Positions 15,229 to 24,381 of a stretch of 39,471 nucleotides of DNA are shown here, one piece after another. Position 1 is the stretch's first letter, and each line of letters starts with the position of its first letter. This DNA comes from an uncultured Oscillospiraceae bacterium (lineage in GTDB: Bacteria; Bacillota; Clostridia; Oscillospirales; Oscillospiraceae): positions 1-39,471 of the forward strand of contig CAKTOW010000018.1 of the NCBI GenBank assembly GCA_934590325.1. Reading direction: 5' to 3'. Under the pieces are notes generated by a model, which saw only the letters and a program-made list of their open reading frames with translations, did not search any database and was not told the DNA's origin. The position numbers and the translations under genes were made by a program.

Positions 15229-16602
15229 TCACAGGTACCGCAGCAGATCCTCCGCTGTCAGTTTTGTACAATAAGGCTGCTCCAGCATCCGTTCAAAGCA
15301 GGCCTGGAAGGCATCCCGCACCCGGGGATCCATGGAGATGTGGAAGTTGCTGTGGGCGGCGCCGCGCGCGGCATTTTCGATATAAACAGAGATTGTGTCG
15401 ATAAATAGCGAGGGTGACCGGCGCACGGAATCGCTGAGCATGGTGGTGTCCCGGATGAGCCAGATATGGAAGTCCGGGTTCTCCTGCATCAGGCGGCTCA
15501 GGTGCTGCAGATGCGCACGCGCCTGCTCGCGGGTCAGCTGGTGCTCCACGTTGCCCACGCTGACCCGTCCCTCGGACAGGTAGCGGTTGATCATGGACGA
15601 GTACAGTACCAGGTCGATGCGGGAGCGGGACGTCCTGCCGGCGAAGATGCTCTTCAGCTTGGTCAGATAGGTGGCATACTCCTCCGTCTTTGCGTCGGCG
15701 ATGAGCTGGTCCATGATGTCGTCGGGGAACAGCAGCGCCGGCGGCTCGTTGAAAAACAGCCACTGCCGCTTGTCGGAGTAGGAGTCCAGCTGCACGTTGG
15801 TGCGGCGCAGCTCCTCCGGCCGGGCCGTGTCGAACAGCTTCTCCCGGTCAGTCAGCACGCGGGCCTGCATCCGGGCGAACTCCGCCACCACGCCCCGGTC
15901 GCTGGAGAACGCGGCAGCGGTCTCCTCACCGGAGCTCCACAGCATCTGCATGCAGAACATGTCGTTGATGGTCAGCAGCTTGGGCATCTTGGGGGCCTTG
16001 GCCAGCATGGACAGTTCGATGAAGTCCAGCCCGCCGATGATGTTCAGCAGGCTCGTGGTGTAGAACCGCTCGTCGCTGACCAGCTCCTCCGGCGTGACGG
16101 CCACGGTCATGCGTACCTTCTTGGCGCCGGCGCTGCGCAGGGTCTTGATCAGCACCGTGATGTCCTCCCGGTACAGCCGCAGCAGGTCGAAGCAGGCGGT
16201 GACCACCACCTCCTTGCCGTCCAGGTGCAGGGACTGTATCAGGGCGTCGTTCAGCAGCTCGATGACCTCCTGCCGCCCCCGCAGGAACGACATCTTGTGG
16301 TTGTTGTAGGCCTGGAAGGAGATGTAGCTGTTGTCCCGGTCATAGGCGGACTTCAGCTCGTCGAAAATGGCCAGTGCCGCCGCTTCCTGCTCCGCGCCGC
16401 CGCCGGGATACTGCTGCCGCACCAAAATGTCGGCGATCTGGCGGATAACGGTCTCCGCGTTCCGGGGCGAGGGCAGTTTGCTGCCGTTGAGCCATTTGCT
16501 GATGTACGTGGTGTCGTAGCTCAGCGCTTCTGCCAGCGCCCGCTCCTTGAGCCCGGCATTGTCCAGCATCGTGCGCAGGGCTCTTCCGAATAGATTATTC
16601 AA
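15229..16602 (-). CDS. Helix-turn-helix transcriptional regulator with large C-terminal domain
   Basis: A 457-residue protein. Residues 1-60 form an XRE-like helix-turn-helix (LKERALAEALSYDTTYISKW, then NGSKLPSPR). The remaining 400 residues are soluble and I do not recognise them; they probably sense a ligand or mediate oligomerisation. The start codon is TTG at 16602 with AGGAGG six bases upstream, which is better than any ATG nearby. A TATAAT-like sequence on the minus strand at 16644-16649 may be its -10 element. It ends in a strong terminator just before the transporter-SDR-aminotransferase genes, which it is likely to control. Confidence 0.78.
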   Translation of the reverse strand: MNNLFGRALRTMLDNAGLKERALAEALSYDTTYISKWLNGSKLPSPRNAETVIRQIADILVRQQYPGGGAEQEAAALAIFDELKSAYDRDNSYISFQAYNNHKMSFLRGRQEVIELLNDALIQSLHLDGKEVVVTACFDLLRLYREDITVLIKTLRSAGAKKVRMTVAVTPEELVSDERFYTTSLLNIIGGLDFIELSMLAKAPKMPKLLTINDMFCMQMLWSSGEETAAAFSSDRGVVAEFARMQARVLTDREKLFDTARPEELRRTNVQLDSYSDKRQWLFFNEPPALLFPDDIMDQLIADAKTEEYATYLTKLKSIFAGRTSRSRIDLVLYSSMINRYLSEGRVSVGNVEHQLTREQARAHLQHLSRLMQENPDFHIWLIRDTTMLSDSVRRSPSLFIDTISVYIENAARGAAHSNFHISMDPRVRDAFQACFERMLEQPYCTKLTAEDLLRYL

Positions 16603-16719
16603 GGCGCACCTCCTGTTCCACTTTGGTCTGCCTCTTCCCGGTTATTATATCATAATTTTCCGCCGATGCATCTACTTTTTCTCTAAAAAATTCTACCTGG
16701 CCGAAGTCCGAATATACCG

Positions 16720-17081
16720 TCAGCGCAGCTCCCTGCCCAACGCGTAGGCGCGGGCCAGATCGTCCTCGCTGAGGTCCGCGGCAACGGAAGCGCCGCGGGC
16801 ATTGAGTATACCATGGTGAAGTAGTAGATGGGCGAAATGAACACCACCGCGTCCGCCGCCAGCAGATGGGGGCCCAGCAGCTTCATGTCGTCCGCCGCGA
16901 AGGTGCAGATGCCCGTGCGGCGGCACTTGTCGCAGCCGATGCAGGGGTGGACCTCCTGAAACGCCGCGTCGAAGCGGTAGACCTCATGTCCCGCGTCCAG
17001 CGCGCCCTGCTGGAATTTGTCTGCCAGCGCCGCGGTGGTGCCGTGTCGGCGCGCGCTGCCCGTGATAATAACGATTTTCAT
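16720..17081 (-). pseudogene. Broken flavodoxin-fold NAD(P)H/FMN reductase
   Basis: The first 90 codons are a good flavodoxin-like reductase: ITGSARRHGTTAAL (FMN phosphate loop), PCIGCDKCRRTG, DDM, VVFISPIYYFTM. The frame then departs into an unrelated Pro-rich tail ending at 16683. The natural C terminus (ADLSEDDLARAYALGREL, stop at 16720) is found in another frame only about 30 bp further on. Members are usually about 180 residues, so roughly 60 codons have been lost in an internal deletion that also shifted the frame. The ribosome site (AGGAGG before the ATG) is still intact, which suggests recent decay. Confidence 0.68.
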
Positions 17082-17115
17082 ATCGTGCTCCTCCTTGTAA
17101 CTTATAGCTAATAAC

Positions 17116-17706
17116 TCATATCCAGCAACTCATAGTGACAGATGCCTTACTGTCTGCCAGCGTGATCTTGAAGCTTTCTGCCGTGATCGTTGTTCCGTAG
17201 AGAACCGTAACGGCAAAGCTGTTGCCGAAAACCTTAGCGTCCACGCCAACCACCCTGATTGCAGTCACGCCAGCATTGGTAGACTTCATATACTGCGCAG
17301 CTTTGATGGTGCCGGTTTGCTCCGAGGGACCTGTTGCGACATCTGCCGAGCCTTCTTCGCCCGCAGTCAGATCGACCATGAAGGTAACTTCACCGGACTT
17401 GCCATCGGAGGCAGGGGTGAAGCTGATGTTGCTGATCTTGCAAGGAACAGCATCCTTGAGCAGCGCCTTGATCTGCGCTTCGACGGCGGCCTTTGCAGCC
17501 GCTTCATCCGTGATGCCCTTGAGGGTCTCGGAGAAGTCAGCGTTATCCAGCATGGACTGTGCCGCTTCGATTGCGGCCTTGTTTGCTTCAAGAGCACTCG
17601 CAGCGCGGCTTTCGTTGATCGTGTACTGCATAGACGTGCCGACCTGCGGGGTGACCGTATATAGGAGAATCCCTTTACTAAGCCGACATCTTCTCAGTTC
17701 ATCCAA
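17116..17706 (-). pseudogene. Fragment of a modular repeat-type cell-surface protein
   Basis: An open frame of 196 codons with no signal peptide, no anchor and no convincing ribosome site; it opens with a TTG just after a strong hairpin. The middle (ALEANKAAIEAAQSM, AAAKAAVEAQIKALLKD, then SGEVTFMVDLTAGE) looks like repeat units of large Firmicutes S-layer or adhesin proteins. The end (VVGVDAKVFGN, VTVLYGTTITAESFKITLAD) looks like an Ig-like surface module. It is most simply a leftover internal piece of such a gene. A short expressed protein starting at the ATG at 17631 is possible but less likely. Confidence 0.5.
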
Positions 17707-17711
17707 GTATT

Positions 17712-17753
17712 AAAAAGTCAAGGCCACCCCTCTAAGGGGGGCCTTGACTTTTT
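17712..17753. terminator. Strong bidirectional terminator, probable end of the etfBA operon
   Basis: AAAAAGTCAAGGCC pairs perfectly with GGCCTTGACTTTTT, with an inner CCCC/GGGG stem. Poly-T runs flank both sides. It lies 234 bp beyond the EtfA stop on the minus strand. The gap 17754-17986 holds no gene that I can support. Confidence 0.88.
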
Positions 17754-17986
17754 ATGAGAATTTCTCTACTCAAAGTCATGCTGTCTGTACTGTAGATGCT
17801 CCAGACCCGGAGCAGGCTGAAAGTCGCTAAAATTGGTACAGTTTTGGTGTCGGTAGAGATGAGCAAGCTTTCCAAAAATCATGGTCTGCTGAGTAAATGG
17901 ATGGTTATTGTGATGTAGGAGGGAGGAGCCTGCCCACGGGGCGTGGAGTGTATCCGCAATGTAAGAAGAGAAGGAAGAAAGCGTAG

Positions 17987-19108
17987 TTACTTGGCAGCCT
18001 TGGCAGCCTTGATGGACTCGATCAGCTCGGGAACGACCTTGAACAGATCGCCGACGATACCGTAGTCAGCCACCTCGAAGATGGGGGCGGTGTCGTTCTT
18101 GTTCACGGCGATGATGCACTCGGAATCCTGCATACCAGCCTTGTGCTGGATGGCGCCGGAGATACCCAGAGCGATGTAGACCTTGGGATGGACGGTCTTG
18201 CCGGTCTGGCCGACCTGATGGTCAGCGGAGATCCAGCCGGAGTCCACGCAGGCGCGGGAGGAACCCACGACGCCGCCCAGGACCTCAGCCAGCTCCTCGG
18301 CCAGCTTGATGCCGCCCTCCACGTCCTTGGAGATACCACGGCCAACGGACACGATGAAGTCAGCGCCGATCAGGTCAACCAGCTTCTTGGCGGCCTTAAC
18401 GGTATCCACGACCTCGGTCTTGATGTCAGCGGCTTCCAGAGCGAACGCGGGATGCAGGATCTCCACGTTCTTCTTGCACTCGCGCTTCTTCATAACGCCG
18501 GGGCGAACGGTCGCCATGGCGGGGCGGAAGCGGGGGCAGATGATGGAGGCCATCAGGTGACCGCCGAAAGCGGGACGGGTCATCTTCAGGTCGCGGGACA
18601 CGTCGTGGGGCTCGCGGTTGATCATCACGGTGCCCAGCTTCTCGATGCGCTCCTCGGGCAGAGTGGAGGCCTCGCGCAGGAAGCCCTTGTAGTTGGGCAT
18701 GTCGATGTCCAGGTGGGTGCAGTCCGCGCACAGACCGGTGTGCAGGCGGGCGGCGCAGCGGGGAGCCAGGTCACGGCCGATGTTGGAGGCGCCGAACAGC
18801 AGCACCTCGGGCTTCAGCTCCTCAACGGCCTCCACGATCACCTTGGTGTAGGCATCGGTGGTGAAGTCCTTCAGCAGGGGGGAGTTGTAGACGTACACCT
18901 TGTCGGCGCCGTACTCGCCCAGCTCGGCGGCGATGCCGTCCACGTTGTCGCCCAGCAGGATGCCGCACAGCTCGACACCCAGCTCATTGGCCAGCTTCCG
19001 GCCCTCGGAGATCAGTTCGAAGGTGGTGGGCATCATCACGCCCTGACGCTGCTCGCAGAACACCCATACGTTCTTGAAGGCAGCGGTATCAGCACTATTA
19101 AAAGCCAT
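17987..19108 (-). CDS. etfA: Electron transfer flavoprotein, alpha subunit
   Basis: A 373-residue EtfA, somewhat longer than the usual 330-340 because of about 20 extra residues at the N terminus. The C-terminal FAD domain is complete: SVGRGISKD, GSSRACVDSGW, DHQVGQTGKTV, YIALGISGAIQH, then AVNKNDTAPIFEVADYGIVG. With EtfB it passes electrons between NADH, ferredoxin and the acyl-CoA dehydrogenase encoded just upstream; in anaerobic Clostridia this complex commonly bifurcates, coupling enoyl-CoA reduction to ferredoxin reduction. The ATG at 19108 follows AAGGAAGGAG, 16 bp after the EtfB stop. It is the last gene of the operon. Confidence 0.96.
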   Translation of the reverse strand: MAFNSADTAAFKNVWVFCEQRQGVMMPTTFELISEGRKLANELGVELCGILLGDNVDGIAAELGEYGADKVYVYNSPLLKDFTTDAYTKVIVEAVEELKPEVLLFGASNIGRDLAPRCAARLHTGLCADCTHLDIDMPNYKGFLREASTLPEERIEKLGTVMINREPHDVSRDLKMTRPAFGGHLMASIICPRFRPAMATVRPGVMKKRECKKNVEILHPAFALEAADIKTEVVDTVKAAKKLVDLIGADFIVSVGRGISKDVEGGIKLAEELAEVLGGVVGSSRACVDSGWISADHQVGQTGKTVHPKVYIALGISGAIQHKAGMQDSECIIAVNKNDTAPIFEVADYGIVGDLFKVVPELIESIKAAKAAK

Positions 19109-19124
19109 TTTCTTTTCTCCTTCC

Positions 19125-19925
19125 TTAGATGATGTGCTTGGCGGCCAGGATGCCTGCCAGCTTGTCGGTGGTAGCCTTGTCAGCGCCCTCGAGCATCATG
19201 CCCGCGCCCTTCTGAGGAGGCGTGAAGGAGGTCAGAATGTTGGTGGGAGAACCGGCCAGACCGATAGTGCTCTTGTCGATCAGGGGGTGATCCTTCAGGG
19301 TCTCGTAGGTCATGGTGACCAGAGGCTTGCTGTAGCACTCGAACGCGCCGCCCACGGACAGGTAACGCGGGGTGTTCAGCTCCTTGATGCAGGTGATCAT
19401 GCAGGGGGTCTTGACCTTGATGGTCATGTAGCCGTCCTCCAGCATGCGCTTGACGGTCAGGGTGTTGCCGTCCTTGGTGATCTCGCCGGCATAGGTGACC
19501 TGGGGCAGATGCAGCTTCTCAGCGATCTGGGGGCCGACCTGGGCGGTATCGCCGTCGATGGCCTGACGACCGGCCAGAATGATGTCGTCATCCTCGATGC
19601 CGTAGGTGTCGATGGCGGCGGCGATGATCTGGGAGGTAGCGTAGGTGTCGGAGCCGCCGAACTCGCGGGCGGTGACCAGCACACCTTCGTCCACGCCCAT
19701 GGCCATCAGCTCACGCAGCATGCCCTCGGCGGGAGGGGGACCCATGGTAAACGCCACGACCTTGCAGCCCAGCTCGTCCCTCAGAGCCAGAGCGGCCTCA
19801 ACGGCGTTCAGGTCATCGGGGTTGATGATGGTCTGCATGGAAGCACGGTCCAGAGTACCATCGGGATTCACGGCCACCTTACCGGAGGTATCGGGAACCT
19901 GCTTTACAGTAACAAGAATCTTCAT
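19125..19925 (-). CDS. etfB: Electron transfer flavoprotein, beta subunit
   Basis: A 266-residue EtfB of normal length. It begins MKILVTVKQVPDTSG and has INPDDLNAVEAAL and the nucleotide-binding stretch GRQAIDGDTAQVGPQIAE. In Clostridia-type EtfB the equivalent region holds a second FAD used in bifurcation rather than AMP. This suggests, without proving, a bifurcating complex with EtfA and the acyl-CoA dehydrogenase. The ATG follows GAGGGAAGAG, and the gap to the dehydrogenase stop is 16 bp, so dehydrogenase, EtfB and EtfA form one translational block. Confidence 0.96.
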   Translation of the reverse strand: MKILVTVKQVPDTSGKVAVNPDGTLDRASMQTIINPDDLNAVEAALALRDELGCKVVAFTMGPPPAEGMLRELMAMGVDEGVLVTAREFGGSDTYATSQIIAAAIDTYGIEDDDIILAGRQAIDGDTAQVGPQIAEKLHLPQVTYAGEITKDGNTLTVKRMLEDGYMTIKVKTPCMITCIKELNTPRYLSVGGAFECYSKPLVTMTYETLKDHPLIDKSTIGLAGSPTNILTSFTPPQKGAGMMLEGADKATTDKLAGILAAKHII

Positions 19926-19941
19926 TGTCTCTTCCCTCCTC

Positions 19942-21081
<1,140 letters not shown>

Positions 21082-21117
21082 AGTCGTTCTCCTATTTTAT
21101 TCCTTAAAAGTGTTCGG

Positions 21118-21555
21118 TCACAAAGGCATCCAGCTGCCGCTGGCGGTGGCCAGCAGCTTGCCGGTGGCGGCGTCGGCCAGCTCCGCCCTCTGGCGGATCA
21201 GGCTGCGCCCTGCCTTGACGATGTAGACGGTGAGGTATACCTCCATGCCGTAGTCCACGCCCCGGAGGAAGGATACCGTCATATCCGTGGTGGTGGCTTC
21301 GTTGTCCCCGGCGGTGAAGTTCGCCACCACGCCGAAGGCGGTGTCGAACATCCCGGCGATAGCGCCGCCGTGGATGCCGCCCTTTTCGTTGATCTGCCAA
21401 CCCTGGGTGGGGAAGGCGTAGGTGACAGTCTGCGCCTCGTAATCGCAGTCCACCAGACGCGCCCGCATTTTCTCGTCAAAGCCGCCGTCGTGCAGGTGCA
21501 GATAGTGCTCCGACTTCTCCTGCACCAGCTGGAGCCACGCTTGCTTCTTGTCCAT
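21118..21555 (-). CDS. PaaI-type hotdog thioesterase
   Basis: A 145-residue single-hotdog protein with the PaaI-family signature GGIHGGAIAGMFDTAFG, where the Asp is the usual catalytic residue, and TTTDMTVSFLRGVDYG on the following strands. Such enzymes hydrolyse acyl-CoA thioesters. Its ATG lies 9 bp after the AbfD-like gene's stop. Within the operon it could release the free acid product, or clear stalled CoA intermediates to recycle CoA. No CoA-transferase or kinase is encoded in the window, which makes a product-releasing role plausible but unproven. Confidence 0.88.
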   Translation of the reverse strand: MDKKQAWLQLVQEKSEHYLHLHDGGFDEKMRARLVDCDYEAQTVTYAFPTQGWQINEKGGIHGGAIAGMFDTAFGVVANFTAGDNEATTTDMTVSFLRGVDYGMEVYLTVYIVKAGRSLIRQRAELADAATGKLLATASGSWMPL

Positions 21556-21564
21556 GCCGCTCTC

Positions 21565-23040
21565 TTACTTCTGGATACCGGCGATGTTCTTAGCCAGCTT
21601 CTTCTTGCCCTGAATGTTGCCCTGGCGGGCGATCATCACCCGCTGCGCCTGGGGCGAGCCTGCGCCGTGCATGGATTCCGTGCGGTAGCCAACAGCCGCG
21701 GCGCCCAGGCACATATTCTCCAGGAACCGCATCACCCTCTGGCGGTCCTCCGTGCTGACGCCCTCGCGGGCGGCGAAATACTTATTGCAGATCTCGCCGA
21801 TGGTCTCGCCGTTATTGCCCACCACGGTGTCGGAATTGAAGTCCGTCTCGCTGGGCATGGTGACCATCAGGCCGCCGGCGATGTCCTCCGCCAGACGCAC
21901 GATCTCATAGGGGAACCGAGTGACGTTCTGCTTGCAGACGTTGGCCAGCAGCAGGTCGATCTGGTAGTTGCCCGCCTTGGTGGGGCAGCCCTCGCAGGAG
22001 CAGGCGATGCCGCAGGAGTAGAGGGTCTCGTTGAGATGGGTCATCTCGATGAGCTTGTCCTTCACGGCGCTGGCCTTCTCCACGCCGTTGTACTCGGCGG
22101 CCAGAGCCGCCGCGCCGATGACCACGTCGCCCACGCCGACCTTGCAGCCGCCGTAGCTCTGGCGGTGGTAGCCGGCAAAGCGCTCCACGATGGTGCCGGC
22201 GAACTCATACTCGCCGTTGAGGAAGATGTACTCATTGGGGATAAACACGTGGTCGAGGACCACCAGTGCCTCCTGCCCGCCGAATTTGGCGTTGCCCACG
22301 TCGATGCAGCCCTCCTCCATCTTGCGGGTGTCGCAGGACTGGCGGCCGTAGATCATGTACAGGCCCTCGGCGTCGGTGGGGCAGGCGAAGGACACGGCGT
22401 AGTCCTTGTCGGCCTCGCCCATAGCGATGGTGGGCATGAAGATATGCCAGTGGCTGTTGATGGAGCCGGTCTGGTGGCATTTCGCGCCGCAGACCACAAT
22501 GCCGTCGGGGCGGCGTTCCACCACGTGGACGTACATATCGGGATCAGCCTGGTCATGGGGAGCCTTGGAGCGGTCGCCCTTGGGGTCGGTCATGGCGCCG
22601 TCCACGGTCAGATCGTTGTCCTGCACGTACACCAGGAACTTCTTGAAGTTCTCATGGTAATGGGTGCCATACTTCTCGTCGATCTCGTAGGTAGAGGAGA
22701 ACACGGCGTTGAAGGCGTCCATGCCCACACAGCGCTGGAAGCAGCTGGCGGTCTTCTGCCCCAGCAGGCGCTGCATTTTCACCTTCTTTACCAGATCGTC
22801 GGCGGACTGGTGGAGGTGGGTGAAGCGGTTGATCCTCCGCCCCGTCAGGTTGGAGGTGGCGGTCATCAGCTCCTCGTACCGGGGGTCCTGCGCCAGCGCG
22901 TAGGTCATCGCCACGCAGTTGATGGAGGGACGGATCATGGGGTGATCCACCCAGTTGTCGATCTTTTCGCCGAACATATACACGCGGGTGTTCAGCTTAC
23001 GCAGGGAGTCGATGTATTCTTTTGCAGTCATCAGTGCCAT
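21565..23040 (-). CDS. abfD: 4-hydroxybutyryl-CoA dehydratase / vinylacetyl-CoA delta-isomerase family enzyme
   Basis: A 491-residue [4Fe-4S]/FAD enzyme. In the Clostridium aminobutyricum protein the cluster is held by Cys99, Cys103, His292 and Cys299. Here the matching residues are Cys100 and Cys104 (ASCFQRCVGMD) and His292 and Cys299 (YHRQSYGGCK), with Tyr296 and Glu257 of the active site also present. It therefore looks catalytically complete rather than a related flavin monooxygenase. The reaction is radical-type removal of water from 4-hydroxybutyryl-CoA to give crotonyl-CoA. The usual partners (4-hydroxybutyrate dehydrogenase, 4-hydroxybutyrate CoA-transferase) are missing. The start follows AAGGAGG. 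A short relic of a second copy lies at 37732-37788. Confidence 0.93.
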   Translation of the reverse strand: MALMTAKEYIDSLRKLNTRVYMFGEKIDNWVDHPMIRPSINCVAMTYALAQDPRYEELMTATSNLTGRRINRFTHLHQSADDLVKKVKMQRLLGQKTASCFQRCVGMDAFNAVFSSTYEIDEKYGTHYHENFKKFLVYVQDNDLTVDGAMTDPKGDRSKAPHDQADPDMYVHVVERRPDGIVVCGAKCHQTGSINSHWHIFMPTIAMGEADKDYAVSFACPTDAEGLYMIYGRQSCDTRKMEEGCIDVGNAKFGGQEALVVLDHVFIPNEYIFLNGEYEFAGTIVERFAGYHRQSYGGCKVGVGDVVIGAAALAAEYNGVEKASAVKDKLIEMTHLNETLYSCGIACSCEGCPTKAGNYQIDLLLANVCKQNVTRFPYEIVRLAEDIAGGLMVTMPSETDFNSDTVVGNNGETIGEICNKYFAAREGVSTEDRQRVMRFLENMCLGAAAVGYRTESMHGAGSPQAQRVMIARQGNIQGKKKLAKNIAGIQK

Positions 23041-23059
23041 TTTCGTTTCCTCCTTAAAT

Positions 23060-23491
23060 TTACCGCATAGCTATCGTTATATCGCCGTTGGCCGCCCGTT
23101 CCTGATGAACGTACACTTCGGCAGCGCAAGTGACGATGGCTTTTTCTTTTTTCTCGGAAATGATATTTGCATGGATCTCAAGGGTGTCTCCCGGCAGGAT
23201 CTTTTTTCGGAAGCTCACCTTGTCAACGCCTAAAAGGAGCGGTGTTTTTCCGGCGTAGCGCGGTGTTGTCATCAGTAGGATATCTACCGCCTGCGCCATA
23301 CATTCTATAGAGTATACGCCCGGCAGTATCGGCTCCTCCAGGAAGTGTCCGCGGAATATATCCATCTCAGGAGATGCGAAAAAGGCGGCGCGGATATTCT
23401 CGCCGGGGCTCAAATCTTCTACCGATGTCACCAGAAGCATCGGTTCACGGTGCGGCAGGACCGTTTTGATCTCATCTTGATTCAGCTTCAT
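23060..23491 (-). CDS. FabZ-like hotdog dehydratase
   Basis: A 143-residue single-hotdog protein like 3-hydroxyacyl-ACP dehydratase FabZ. The catalytic His49 (FRGHF) and Glu63 (LPGVYSIECMAQA) are both present, and the N-terminal LPHREPMLLV matches the FabZ HRYPFLLVD strand. I place the start at the ATG at 23491, eight bases after the crotonase stop; the frame runs 29 codons further inside the crotonase gene with no similarity. Neither fatty-acid synthesis genes nor an acyl carrier protein are nearby, so here it may dehydrate or hydrate a CoA-bound hydroxyacyl intermediate of the opposite stereochemistry to the crotonase. Confidence 0.85.
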   Translation of the reverse strand: MKLNQDEIKTVLPHREPMLLVTSVEDLSPGENIRAAFFASPEMDIFRGHFLEEPILPGVYSIECMAQAVDILLMTTPRYAGKTPLLLGVDKVSFRKKILPGDTLEIHANIISEKKEKAIVTCAAEVYVHQERAANGDITIAMR

Positions 23492-23499
23492 AAGGCCGT

Positions 23500-24276
23500 T
23501 TACCTGTTCTGAAATTCGGCGGTACGTTTTTCCAGAAACGCGCCCATGCCCTCCTCCTGGTCGGCGGTGGCAAAGCACATGGCGAACAGCTCGTTCTCGC
23601 AGGCAATGCCGCCGTCAATATCCATCTGCATACCCCGGTCAATGCACGCCTTCGCGTATTTCACGGCGATGGGTGCGTTTTTCGCGAAGGAACGCGCCAT
23701 CTCCACCGCCCCGTCCAGCAGAGCTTCGGGGGCGTAGACCGCGTTGACAAGACCGATCCGCTCCGCCTCGTCCGCCTTGACCATTCTGCCGGAGAAGATC
23801 AGCTCCTTCGCCTTGGCGACGCCCACCCGCCGGGGCAGACGCTGGGTGCCGGAGAAGCCGGGGGTGATGCCCAGCCCCACCTCGGGCTGACCGAACTTCG
23901 CCTTCTCGGAGGCGAGGATAATGTCGCAGCTCATCGCCAGCTCACAGCCCCCGCCCAGCGCGAAGCCGTTCACGGCGGCGATGGTGGGGAATTCCAGCTT
24001 TTCCACGCGGCGGAACAGCGCGCTGCCCCGCTGTCCCCAGCGGCGGCCGCCGTCCAGATCCAGCGGGTACTGCTCCCCGATGTCGGCGCCGGCCACAAAG
24101 GAGCGGCCCTCGCCGGTGAGGATCATGGCGCGGACGGTGCCGTCATTTTCCAGCTCCGTCACCACCTGCTCCAATTCGGTGATGACCGTGCTGTTCAAAG
24201 CATTTAACGCCTCGGGACGGTCAATGGTCACGAGGGCGATATTATCCTGCTTTTCAAAATGAATCGTCTGATACAT
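23500..24276 (-). CDS. Enoyl-CoA hydratase (crotonase family)
   Basis: A 258-residue crotonase. The oxyanion and catalytic region is complete: [21 protein letters not shown] with Glu112, then [16 protein letters not shown] with Glu132, the two acids needed for hydration/dehydration. The likely reaction is interconversion of (S)-3-hydroxyacyl-CoA and trans-2-enoyl-CoA. The ATG at 24276 is preceded by AAGGAG; the longer frame from 24303 lacks support. It is followed within 8 bp by the FabZ-like gene. Together with the 4-hydroxybutyryl-CoA dehydratase, three distinct water-removing enzymes stand in a row. Confidence 0.93.
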   Translation of the reverse strand: MYQTIHFEKQDNIALVTIDRPEALNALNSTVITELEQVVTELENDGTVRAMILTGEGRSFVAGADIGEQYPLDLDGGRRWGQRGSALFRRVEKLEFPTIAAVNGFALGGGCELAMSCDIILASEKAKFGQPEVGLGITPGFSGTQRLPRRVGVAKAKELIFSGRMVKADEAERIGLVNAVYAPEALLDGAVEMARSFAKNAPIAVKYAKACIDRGMQMDIDGGIACENELFAMCFATADQEEGMGAFLEKRTAEFQNR

Positions 24277-24317
24277 GTGGATCATCTCCTTACGGCAATA
24301 CATTGTAGTGTAGAGTA

Positions 24318-24352
24318 GAAGGGGAACCGCCCGTTTAGAGCGATTCCCCTTC
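24318..24352. terminator. Intergenic hairpin between PFOR and crotonase genes
   Basis: GAAGGGGAA pairs with TTCCCCTTC across a 17-nt loop that can pair further. On the minus strand the stem is not followed by a good T-run. It more likely causes partial termination or protects an mRNA end within the operon than full termination. Confidence 0.5.
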
Positions 24353-24381
24353 TTTGATCGCTCAGTATACAGAATGAGGCT

